From positions 54,019,276-54,083,275 of the forward strand of contig OX326959.1 in assembly GCA_946800325.1 (NCBI GenBank): a DNA stretch of 64,000 nt, read 5' to 3'. The translations under genes were made by a program, and so were the position numbers. Below are positions 51,648-62,268 of this stretch, one piece after another. How positions within the stretch are numbered: the first letter of the stretch is position 1; each line of letters starts with the position of its first letter. The stretch is from Luzula sylvatica (taxonomy: Eukaryota; Streptophyta; Magnoliopsida; Poales; Juncaceae). The notes beneath the pieces are model-generated. The model searched no databases. It was not told where the DNA came from and saw only the letters and a program-made list of their open reading frames with translations.

Positions 51648-52006
51648 TGTTATGGTATGGAGACTTTTGAAAATCCGAGGATTAGGAAATTGGAAAAAGA
51701 AAATCTTGAAGAGATAGGAAAGTTCTCCATATATTGTTGTTGCCATGATTGAATGGTAATTTAAGACAATGATTATTTTCTTGTATTATTTTCTTGTATT
51801 TGGTAGGAGTTTAGCTATAAATAGAGGGCTAGGCTAGAGTTTTATTCATTCCAACAAAGCACAAACAATTGTATTCTCTCTTTCTCCAGTATAGTAAAAT
51901 AGTTTGAGTGCCGGCGGCCATATTTTTTCACTTCGGGGTTTCCACGTAAAAATCTTTGTGTCCGTGTGTTGTTCTTGTGTGTGTGTTTGCGGCGACGATC
52001 CTAACA
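51648..52006 (+). repeat. 3' LTR of the truncated Copia
   Basis: 359 bp, starting TGTTATGG and ending CCTAACA, so the termini are short inverted repeats (TGTTA/TAACA). A promoter-like 'tataaatagagggct' lies at about 51814-51828. Confidence 0.85.
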
Positions 52007-52167
52007 TGTGTTTGATAGTGCAGTTTCGTATCGTTGCAGGAAATTAATGGTAGCAAGAAACTAATATATGAATATCAGGAAACTACGATAGCAAGAATAT
52101 ACAAAAACTATGAGCCTAGGTTGTTGGGCGTGTTTGCTAGTGTAGTTTTAGTTGCAGGAAACTACTA

Positions 52168-52606
52168 CTATAAGTCTAGCATTAGCACTAAATAGCATAA
52201 GTCTAGCAGAGGATTTTTTCTATTTAAAAGAAAACACCACAATCAATTTGCAATCACGAAAATTTTGAGTGCAAATTAGAAGCCCGCAAGCAGAAAAGAA
52301 TAAATTGGGCTGGACGCTTGGACAATCAGGATAAACATATTTTGATTCATTGGCTTGTGTAGTGGGTAACACATCTAAGATTTATAATTTCTACATGTCC
52401 ACTAATTGCCGCCTAACAACTGTCCGTCAATGTTATATATTTAAGGGTTTGATCTTGATGCGTGTCAATCGAGGGTGTTTACATAGATTGATTAGATCTT
52501 TTAATTAAATCAATCAATTTAACTATTAATTTAAGGTATAATCAATTTATTTAAACATTCTCGATTGATGAATCAAAAATGTTTAAGTGATATTGAAAAA
52601 CATACT
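52168..52606. repeat. Stray third copy of the BAHD-2 3' flank
   Basis: Aligns with 47541-47997 and 62409-62860, for example 'cgaaaattttgagtgcaaa' and 'taaattgggctgga', with more divergence than those two show to each other. No BAHD coding sequence remains beside it. Confidence 0.8.
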
Positions 52607-52869
52607 ATACTAGGAGAATACTCGCGCTACGCGACGAGGATGTTAAATTATGTTTTCCATTACAATATAAAGTACTTATAAATCTAATGAGATTATATTT
52701 TTCTCAAAAAAAAAATCTAATAATATTAGTAATATCATTTCATAATATAATTATTTGAATTAATTTGTTTATGATTATGTATAAATTTTTCAATTATTTT
52801 ACATTATGATTGACACAAAATTTCATTTTCTTAATCAAGTAATAATACTTATATTAATGTGATTATATA
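52607..52869. other. AT-rich junction before unit 2
   Basis: No gene; contains the junction between the stray flank and the R3H exon fragment. Confidence 0.5.
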
Positions 52870-53031
52870 GTGTTGCCATATGGTGCAATTTCTCCGTACA
52901 TGGTGCCTGACCTACAATTTGCTTACGGGTACAATCAGATGGATTGCAATTTCGTGCAATGGGTTGACCCGAATATGATGTACATGCAGAGCTCGATTTA
53001 CCCGCAATACCAGCAACCGTTGAGGTTCTAG
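52870..53031 (+). pseudogene. 3' exon fragment of the R3H gene
   Basis: 162 bp matching 38236-38397, still open to the same stop (…QQPLRF). Two or three base changes are visible. No upstream exons, so it cannot make an R3H protein. It marks the left breakpoint of the duplication. Confidence 0.92.
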
Positions 53032-53319
53032 CATGAGCTAATTAATTGGTCTTAACTGAGTGATAAATACTTTTATTATGATATATTTTTTGGTAGCTCT
53101 ATTGTTGTGAAAAAGAACTTAATAATAATGATGACAAGTAATTTCTGGTTTTGTCGTTTAAGACTTGTACTATGATTAGTTATCAAATATCATAGTAGTC
53201 AATTTTCTTATTAGTATAAATTGAAAAATAAATTGGTATGATCCAAAATGCAAAATCCATATCTTGTTAAACCTACTTCCGATTTTGGATCTTCGTTTGA
53301 TCAATCATACTTGCCCATC

Positions 53320-53325
53320 CACGTG
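53320..53325. promoter_or_regulatory. G-box CACGTG upstream of BAHD B1
   Basis: Same context as 38682-38687, about 142 bp before the start. Confidence 0.6.
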
Positions 53326-53466
53326 ACATGTCGTTGTCATGTCCTCACCCTAGCATTCATTGTCATCACCTCTTCTCTCTACAATGAAATCCCTCTCTTA
53401 AATCAAGCAAACATAAAAAAAACCCCTCTTCATCTCTTTGCTTAATTAGGCAATTGCAACATTTCC

Positions 53467-54857
53467 ATGGAAGTCGAAATACAAAGATCTCGAATCATAC
53501 CACCACAACACGCCCCCAAAACATTTCCCGAAGAAATGCCGCTAACTATTTTCGATCGATTTGCATCTAACATTCATATTGCGGTAATTTGGGCTTTCCA
53601 GGCACCTACACCGACCAACGAAACCTTAATCGATTGTCTTTACGAAACTCTTCGATATTTCCCGACCCTGACTGCCCAGCTTAACCAGAGTCAGGTTGGC
53701 AAGCGCCCATGTTTGATTATAGACGACATTGGTGGAGGCGCTCTATTGGTCGAAGCTGCGGTTAATTCCAAATTGTCTGATCACCTGCCACTCGAGCCCA
53801 CACCCGATTTCCTAAAGATGCACCCTTTGGCTGATGATCCGGTTCACGTGTTCCAGGTCCAGATCAATCGGTTCAAAGATGACGGATTGATTATATCGAC
53901 AACCGCACACCATCGCGTGGCTGATGGCCAAAGTATGGGCTTCTTTTTCACTACATGGGCGAGGATGATCCGTGGTGAACCGATTGACCCGTTACCAGTT
54001 AACAGCCTATCCTGGCTCAAGCCACGATGCCCTCCAGTGTGCGAATTCAATCATTGGGGCCCAGAGTTTGCGCCAATCCCACCATACCAAAATGGGTTCT
54101 CCGTGGACAGAGTTGATATCGATCCTAGCGAGATAACCAATGTTATATTGCGATACCCAAATGAATTTATCAAAAACCTAAAGGATGAGGTGAAACACGA
54201 GTACACCACCTTCGAGACCATGTTGGGCTATGTATGGAGGAAGATAACTATAGCTCGAGGTTTAAAAGACGAAGAGGACACATCAATTAGGGTATCTGTT
54301 AATGGTAGGACGAGGACAAAGCCGCCCGTAGCTCGTGAATTTTTCGGGAATTTGGTAGTGAACGCAAATGCTAAATCAAATGCAAAGGAGTTGATTTCAG
54401 GTGGAATTGCCAATGCAGCTAGATTAATACACGAAGTGATAATCAAGGCAGATAATAATTACATACAATCCTTCATAGACTTCGGGGAGTTGTACGGCTA
54501 TGAAGAGCTTGTGCCCGTATATGATCTTTATGGTATAGTCACTAAAACATCTCCTTTTGATAAAACACAAGTCGATTGGTCGAAACAAGGATTATTTTTT
54601 ATGTTAAGACTGATTTTTTGGCAGGTAATGTACTGTCGCCGCAACTAGTGGTTGATAGCTGGCTAGGGCTCAAATTTGAGGAGGTGAATTTTGGAGGCGG
54701 CGCTAGGCCGTGTGCTTTCCTGCCAACATGGGTCCCATACGAAGGCCTTGTCATGTTTGTGCCGTCTTTTGGCGAGGCCGGAGGTCTCGGCGTGTTTGTC
54801 ACAATGCTTGTGGAGCATGCCAAGGTGCTCAAGGAAATTTCTCACTCTGTGAATTGA
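53467..54857 (+). CDS. BAHD acyltransferase B1, agmatine/amine hydroxycinnamoyltransferase-like
   Basis: Two exons: 53467-54532 and 54625-54857; 432 residues, the same protein as A1 by eye. I count about five base changes from A1 in the coding sequence, all silent. HxxxD is His149-Asp153; the DFGWG motif is NFGGG (377-381). Cytosolic hydroxycinnamoyl-CoA-type acyl transfer is inferred from the family; the acceptor is unknown. Its intron is the short, MITE-free form, so this is the ancestral arrangement. The unspliced frame ending at 54648 continues into the intron. Confidence 0.9.
54533..54624 (+). other. Intron of BAHD B1
   Basis: GTATAG...TTGGCAG, 92 bp, phase 1; the empty-site version of the A1 intron. 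Confidence 0.85.
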
Positions 54858-57036
54858 ACTCGACCTTCTTTTATTTGATAATAATATCTACATATACATA
54901 CTATGTTTAGTATTGTATGTACCCTTTTAAAAACAGATTTGCCCATGTTGTCAAAATACTTTTGTTGGTACCAATGATTTTGACTCATCTATCATATTAG
55001 GTTGAGTGAAGATCCGTCACTAATATGTATCTCCAAATTGACTTGTTCGATTTGGTTCTAGTTCGATTTAAATACTTTTTAGTAGTTTCAGTTTAAATCA
55101 AATTTAATTCGGCTAATTCTTGATTCAGTTTTACTTTGACCAGCCAGTTCAATTTGGGCCAAACATATCAAATGATTATTCCCTTTTAAGGGGATTTCAT
55201 AAAATATCATAACAATACAATGACGAATTTGAAATGAACATGTAAGAAGGGGAACTTGATATAAATAAATAACTTAATCAAATAACAACATGAAAAACTC
55301 TCGAAGATAAAAAAAAAAATACAAGAACCCATTTTTCTTTTGAGGCGACTTTTAAATTCCTAGTCAAAACAACTCGTTCTTATATATGTTTTTCATGTTT
55401 GCTTTATACATTATTTGATTTTTATTTCAAATTATGATAAATAAAACTTTATATAGTGTTTTAAAAGCCGGACTCGACCGAAAAAATCAAAACCGGAACT
55501 AAATCTGATTTGGTTCATTTATAAGACCGGAAATGCTTTTAAACCGGATAAAATCGCTTGAACCGGATGGTTTGTTTAAAAATTTTTTAATCCGGATTAC
55601 TACTAACTAAAGTGTTACTTTTTTTTTTATTTGCTTCAAGGCCCGTAGGTTATGTACAATATCATCATTACAAATCGAGTTTATATTAAAAACAGTGATT
55701 TAAGTTGACGATTCCGTTGATATATAATCAAGGACCTAAAATACGTCGAATGAAGACGTTTTCTTTGTATCCATGATACACTAGTTAATTGAAAATCCAT
55801 GTCTGTTATTTGAATTCTCGGATTTGACAAGGCACTCGAATCCTTTTCTGGATTTTTGATTATTCTGGGTAAAGAAAACCAAGAAAAAGAAGTGGGAAAG
55901 TAAAATCCCGACTCTTCAAAACCTCTTCAATACTTCGTTCATAAGACTCCTTTCAACCTTCATCGCGGATCTTCATCGAATCAGAGATTCATCGTGACTA
56001 CTCATCGTGACTATTCGTCGCATCCCTTCGCATATCTTCGTCGAATTAGAGATTCTTCGCGGCTGTGGCTTCGCAACTCTTCGCAACTTTTCAATGGATG
56101 CAACTTTTCGGCTGCGGCTGTGGCTGTCGATTTGATAAGGTTTCACAACTCTTCGCTGTGGTATCACTATTCTTCGCTGTGGTTTCACAACTCTTCGCTG
56201 TGGCTCTTCGCAACTCTGCACTGTTCTTCACTATTCTTCGATGTGGCTTCGCTGTGATTTTTAGTCGATTTTCATTATATTTCAGTCGTATCTGTGTATT
56301 TTGCTGTGGTTTCACTATACTTTAGTCGTATTTGTTTCAGTCGATTTTAAGTCAAATTTCAATTGAATTGCAGTTGATTTTCCAGTCGAATTGATGCAAT
56401 GATGAAGTAGCGATTTAGGCCAGCGATTCAAGAGATTGAAGAGACGAAAGAGGAGCGATTTAATACCATCAATTCAGCGATTTTCAGTCAAAGAGGAACA
56501 ATTTGAGACAAGAAGTTCTGCGGTTTGTAATGAAGGGATTGAAGAGGTTTTGAAAAGGAAATCAATTGAAGATGGGTGGAAGATGGAAGAAAAGAACGCA
56601 ATAAATTGCACGGTCAATGTCTACGGTCACTGTCGACTGTCCATGCGAACGTCATGGAGAGCGAAGAAAAAGGGAAGGAGGAGAAGCGTCATTATCTCGC
56701 TGTGGCTGTCGCCACTAGCGAAAAACTCTCATTTTCTGTTAATTAGGATTAGAATTGGAGTTGGGTGAGAAGAGAAAGATGAAGAAAGAATTTCACTATG
56801 GAGAGAGGTTTTGTGAGAGAACAAGTAAAGTATAATTTTATTTTAACTAAAGTATTACTTATTCATGCTAATTATGATATAAAGGATGTTTTGGTGAAAT
56901 ATAGGGGCAAGGTAAAATTTCCCATTCTCTTATTATGTGCAAGGAGCAAGCCACGTCATCTATTTTGGAATGGAAAAATATAACCGTCTCCTCTAAATTT
57001 TCATATACTAAATAATGTAGTGATGATTAATTGTAC
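54858..57036. other. Spacer after BAHD B1
   Basis: Duplicate of 40470-42630, with the repeat-rich 55950-56830 block ('cacaactcttcgctgtggt' motifs). No gene. Confidence 0.5.
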
Positions 57037-57278
57037 GGGGAGTTCTATTATATACCATTTTTTTGCTTATGATCCATCTTTTCAAGGATATTTTGAGTAA
57101 TTATCAATTAATGATTATTTAAGATAAATTTTCAATTATATTTATCAATAAATGATAGGCTAAATAGGAAATTTGAATTGTTCATGAAAAAATAAATATC
57201 CATAAAAGTTAAAATTTATGATATACCCTTCTAAATATTCAAAATATCATTTTAAAAAAATGTATAATAGAACTCCCC
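57037..57278. mobile_element. Mutator-type MITE, unit 2 only
   Basis: 242 bp. Ends GGGGAGTTCTATTATATACC and, in reverse, GGGGAGTTCTATTATACATT. 9-bp target duplication TAATTGTAC at 57028-57036 and 57279-57287. The empty site, with one TAATTGTAC, is at about 42627-42635. Confidence 0.9.
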
Positions 57279-57749
57279 TAATTGTACATCAAACAAATAC
57301 ATAATAAATTAAAAAAAACTGTATAAGGGGCAAGGTAAAATTTCCCATTCCCTTTTTATGTGCAAGGTGTATTGACGATTAAATAAGGTGTGTTTAAACA
57401 TTTGTTATATACTCGTTTGATATAAAAATTCAATTTGTATTGACATTAATGAATAGAAACACAAACGCGACTTTTTCGTTTATTCATTTGATACAAACTA
57501 CGTATCATCTTTGTTTTTTTTGGAATTTTACCTACTCTTGGATAAATGGATATGTATTTATACGAGTTACGATTAAGAGGTGCAGGTTGACTTGCTCCCG
57601 CATTTTGATGCAGGTTGAAATAATACAAGTCATACAACTCGTCTGTATGGATACAAAATCTTACACATGTGAGACATTTCATTATACTGTTTTCATTTTC
57701 CTTTTTATTCAATCCATCAAGGAAAATGTTGTATATCCCCTTATTTCCC

Positions 57750-58013
57750 GGATAATTATACCATACCCCCTCATTTCCCCTACACCCCATCTATAGCCAT
57801 TAATTAGTGATTAATTAGTATGGTAATTAACAAAATACATTCGATTAACAGTTCATTAATTCGAATTAATCATTAATTAACTGTTGCACATTATTTAATT
57901 TTAAAAATACATCCGATTAACCATTAATTCGGTTAATTAACGATTAATTAGTGGATCGAGGGTAGGTGGGGGAAATGTGTGTGTGTGGGGGGGGGGGGGG
58001 GGGGGGGGGGACC
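57750..58013. mobile_element. MITE of the GGGAAATTATAC family, unit 2 (right end deleted)
   Basis: Copy of 43149-43433. The right end (GTATATGCCCTC) and its flank are gone, removed at a 24-base G run (57987-58010) that joins directly to 'accctttttgcc'. Confidence 0.75.
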
Positions 58014-58318
58014 CTTTTTGCCAGAAGTTTTTGCCATAAATACATCTTAGACTAAAGCAAATTTTGAACTGTTTCAAACACATAAGCTAGACACTGCAAA
58101 ACGAGAAATGAAATTTACCCTCCCGTTGATAATTAAAAATTTTGAACATCTAGACCATTGTTATGAAAATTCATTTTGAGTACTTTATGTAAAACATCTT
58201 AGACTAAAGCAAATTCAACCTTATTTTGATCAAAAATTTCATCAAAAAAATAACTGTAAAACCATTTCATCCAAAAAATTCTCAAAAAAAAGAAACGTCA
58301 GTTTGCTCATAATAAATT

Positions 58319-58567
58319 TTTTTTTGAAGGAGGTTCGACAATGTGTCGAGACCTCGAATATATTAGATCAAAGAAGTGAAACGAAAGAGAGAATTTGGGA
58401 AGAATATATAAGACAATATTCTTTTTTTTGAAGAGAATCCTAGGCCACGAATCGTGGCTATTATAGGTTTCTTTAATTTTTTTATATTGATGCCGCCGGG
58501 ATTTGAACCCACAACCTCTACAACATGAGGGTTTATTGTGCTGATCACTCAACCATCTAGGCTATGG
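58319..58567 (-). mobile_element. tRNA-derived SINE, nearly complete, unit 2 only
   Basis: Reads on the minus strand. A box TAGCCTAGATGGTTGAG at about 58550-58560, B box GGTTCAAATCC at 58501-58511, then a tRNA-unrelated body with 'ggtctcgacacattgtcgaa' and a short poly(A) (T run at 58317-58324). 14-bp target duplication GCTCATAATAAATT at 58305-58318 and 58568-58581. Unit 1 has the empty site at about 43742-43755. The plus-strand 'tcaaccatctaggctatggg' is the SINE start, not a tRNA gene. Confidence 0.88.
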
Positions 58568-58779
58568 GCTCATAATAAATTAGAAACCATAAAATTGTTT
58601 TCAACTAAAAAAATACAATGTAATTTAAAGCTTCTTAAAAACAAACCTGCATCAATAATTCTTAGATAAAAATAAATTTAACATGAAATACATTACAAAA
58701 TCAAAACAATGACAAAAATATTTTTTAATTATTAGTAAAAATATCAATTGACTAGGAAAATTTAAGTTTTTTTCTAAAA

Positions 58780-59215
58780 AACAAATACCAGTTAACAGAA
58801 AATTTAATTTAAAACCATTTCATCCTAAAACAATTCTTTAAAAAAACAAATACCAATTAACAGGAAATACATTATAATATCGAAACAATGACAAAATATC
58901 TTCCATTCTCAGTACAAATTTAAGCTTTTTTTTTAAGAAAAAGCAGGAAATTCACTGTAAAAACATATCATCCAAAAAAATTCTGAAAAAAATCAAATAC
59001 CAGTTAACAGGAAATACATTACAAAAGCAAAATTGAGACAAAAAAACATTTTCAATTGTTAGTACAAATATCATTGAACTAGGAAAATTTAAGTTTTCTT
59101 TTTAAAAAAAAAAAATACCATGTAACATTTAATTAACTGTAAAAACATTTCATTAAAAAAATACCAATTAACAAATCAAATACCAGTTAACAAAACAAAT
59201 ATCAGTTAATACATT
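58780..59215. repeat. 'accagttaacagga' tandem repeat, unit 2
   Basis: Counterpart of 43950-44310, with different copy number and indels. Confidence 0.6.
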
Positions 59216-59376
59216 ACCAATGTTCCGCCTTTTGTTTTCCCACAGTGGGGTCGAAGAGCATAGTGGCTCGTCCGCTCTAGTAGTTGATAGAGTACCAGAT
59301 AAAAATGGAAAATACCAGGGTTACAATTCAAATACCAGCAAACAATCAAAAGCAAAACCGAATTACAAGTGTAATT

Positions 59377-60291
59377 AGGGGTGTACATAGACGGGTTGGG
59401 CAGGTTGTTAAATAAATTGTAATCCAACCCAACTAGAACGGGTTTTCATTTTTCCAACCCAACCCAACCCATAATAATTATAAACAATTTCAAACCCATC
59501 TTAACTGGGTTGGGCGGGTTAGCAGGATTTTTTTTCATAAATACATATAGTATATATATGTTCATATGTTCACAAAAAATATGTAAAAAAATTATATTTT
59601 TTAATTAGATCATCGAAAAATATTTTACAAATACGCAAATCAAAATTAAACATATATAATCAACATCCCATTATATTTATGTCATATTTGCCGACAATAA
59701 ATATAAAACACATATTATATAGAAAATTTTCAAAATTCGAACTAATTATATATTTCATGACAAAATTGATATAATGATATCACAAAAGAAATAAAAAAAT
59801 CCTTAACAAAATAACAACAAAAGACGAAGCTTACTTTTAAAACAAAATAAAAAATATAAAAAAAAAATACTCATTTTTTGACATAAAACAAAACATATCA
59901 TATATGATTTAAGTTAAAAAAAATTGTATTTTAATTTGAGAAATTTTAATTAATTGATAAACATAATATTCATATAAGGTAAAAGAAGATAAGTACTACA
60001 TAATATTCAAAATTATTTATAATAAATAAATTATAGTAATATAATTTACGAGAAAATAGCATACCATACAATGTATATTAAAAACTTAAACAATTATTTG
60101 AAAATTTGGAGTTGTACGTGTCGGGTTGGGTTAATGCGGATTTTTTCTAATCCGTAACCCAACACATACTTCCGGGTTTGTCAAAGTTTCAATCCGGGTC
60201 CGATCCAACAACTTCGAAACTCGTAAAAAACGGATTGATCCAGGTCGGATTGGGCGAGTTGGGCGGGTTCGAAAATTTCGTGTACACCCCT
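59377..60291. mobile_element. 0.9-kb DNA element with AGGGGTGTACA ends, unit 2
   Basis: 915 bp, the copy of 44476-45395. Target duplication AAGTGTAATT at 59367-59376 and 60292-60301. The inner sequence is nearly the same as in unit 1. Confidence 0.82.
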
Positions 60292-60301
60292 AAGTGTAAT
60301 T

Positions 60302-60904
60302 AGCATGCATATAACATAAAATTGCTTTTCGAAAACCCCCAATAAATGGAAAAAGAATGTTGCTAGTTAATTGCTTTTTAATGGAGGGGCATGGATGAAT
60401 TTGAAATTGAAAATCAGAATTTTTTTCTCCACCATGTGTTAATTGTTAAGCTTCAACCATCAATGCTAGCTAATGAGCCTCTGCAACAAAGAGCATTTAA
60501 CAGCATCCACTCATTGCAAATTTTGACACAAAAAAACGTGCCGCTAAATCTTGAAGGTCCTCTAAATCTTGAGTGTGAATTCTCTCTTAGCGTGAGAATT
60601 AACACTTGCCGGTCATCAATGGCTGGGGGAGGATAGCAGGCTGCAGGGGACATGCATCACGTGGCGAAAGTAAATATGAACATGGAAATGGATCTAGGAG
60701 TGACTAGGGCCCAAATCGAAATTTCTTCCTCAAACCTACTCTCTCTTTTGGATCCAACTGTGATGAGTAAGATTCATTTCACCACGTGGCGATCATTTGT
60801 TCATCCTCACCTTCTGATCTTCTCGCCAACTCTTCCCTATAATTACATCGTCAACATTTTCAAAACCATGCAAACAATTATTTCATACAGTTTGTAATCT
60901 TTAA
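60302..60904. promoter_or_regulatory. Upstream region of BAHD B2 with two G-boxes
   Basis: CACGTG at 60658-60663 and 60783-60788, as in unit 1. The small frames at 60391-60636 and 60652-60897 are not convincing genes. Confidence 0.6.
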
Positions 60905-62268
60905 ATGGAAGTCCAAATACAAAACTCTAGAATCATACCACCACAACTCGGCGATGCATTCCCGAAAGAAATATCACTTACAGTTTTTGATCGTTTCGCA
61001 CCGAACATTCACATCGCAGTCGTTTGGGCATTTGCTGTCCCTACACCAACTAATGAAACCCTAATTAATTGTCTTTACGAAACCCTTCGATATTTCCCTA
61101 CCCTGACAAGCCAGCTTGACCAAAGTCAGGGCGGAAGATCGCCGTGCCTAATCCTTGGTGGCTTAAGTGGCGGTGCACTATTGGTCGAAGCCACAGTAAA
61201 TTCTAAACTATCTGATCATTTGCCACTTGACCCGACTCCTGATTTCCTGAAGCTGCACCCCTCGACTGACGACCCGATGCAAGTGTTCCAAGTCCAAATA
61301 AACCGGTTCAAGGATGATGGGTTGGTTATTTCTACAACGGCTCACCATCGGGTGGCTGATGGCCAGTCTATGAGCTTATTTTTCACCTTGTGGGCAAGGA
61401 TGGTCCGTGGTGAACCGATAGACCGGTTGCCAGTGTACGATTTATCTTGGCTCAAGCCACGTTGTCCTCCGAGGTGCGAGTTCAATCATTGGGCTCAAGA
61501 GTTTATGCCAATCAAAACGTACGAAAATGGTCTCCCCGCGGACTATGCTACTGTTGATCCTAGTGAAATAACTAATGTCTTACTTCGATATCCCGATGAG
61601 TTCATTATAAAATTGAAGGCTGAGGTTAAAAAAAAGTATACCACCTTCGAGACCTTGTTGGGCCATATATGGAGGAAGATAACTATAGCTCGAGGGTTAA
61701 AAGACGAAGAGAACACACTAGTTAGGTTAACAGTTAATGCAAGGAGGAGGCTCAAACCGCCCGTGCCCAACGAGTTCTTTGGTAACTTGGTACTCAATGC
61801 ATACCCTAAATCGAATGTAAAGAATTTGATTGTCGGGGGAATCGCAGGAGCAGCTAAATTAATACATGAAGCGGTAACCAAGATTGATCATAGTTACGCA
61901 CAATCCTTCATAGACTTCGGCGAGTTGTATAAGAATGAGGAGCTCAATCCTATATATGACAATGATGGTATAATCAACAATATCAGACAAAAAAATTTCA
62001 CATGTTATAATGTTATATACATTTAATTTCTATAGGTAATGTGGTGTCACCGGAACTGGAGGTTGATAGCTGGCTCGGGTTCCGATTTGAAGAGGTGGAC
62101 TTTGGGAGCGGAGCAGGACCGAGTGCGTTCTTACCTACGTGGGTCCCATATGAAGGCTTGGTCCTGCTTATACCGGGATTGAGTGAGGGCGGCGGTATTG
62201 GTGTGTTCGCGACAATGCTTATAGAGCATGCCAATTTGCTGAAAGAGATCTCTCACTCGATCGATTAA
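60905..62268 (+). CDS. BAHD acyltransferase B2, agmatine/amine hydroxycinnamoyltransferase-like
   Basis: Two exons: 60905-61967 and 62036-62268; 431 residues, phase-1 intron. HxxxD is His148-Asp152 and the DFGWG motif is DFGSG (376-380). Six residues differ from A2 by eye: His4Gln, Ala-to-Val in WAFAxPT, Pro-to-Thr in RYFPxLT, Val-to-Gly in SQxGRSP, Ile-to-Met in DDPxQV and Val-to-Ile in LLxPGL. It is complete and should be functional. Substrates unknown; amine or alcohol acylation is inferred from family. Confidence 0.9.
61968..62035 (+). other. Intron of BAHD B2
   Basis: GTATAA...TTTCTATAG, 68 bp, the same as in A2. Confidence 0.85.

Larger units (their letters stand above)
48990..52006 (+). 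mobile_element. 5'-truncated Ty1/Copia retrotransposon
   Basis: Plus-strand integrase, reverse transcriptase and RNase H, then a polypurine tract AAGTGGGAGAT (51637-51647) and a 3' LTR (51648-52006). The 5' LTR, gag and protease are missing. Several stops and a frameshift make it inactive. It resembles the Tnt1-type Copia lineage in the wording of its integrase and RT motifs. Confidence 0.88.

Noticed and set aside
58500..58567. tRNA gene-like sequence with A and B boxes
   Set aside because: Head of a SINE: it continues into the SINE body and is flanked by a 14-bp target duplication; the empty site in unit 1 confirms it.
60391..60897. Two frames of 81 codons upstream of B2
   Set aside because: The matching region in unit 1 does not keep these frames, and the interval is the B2 promoter/5' region.
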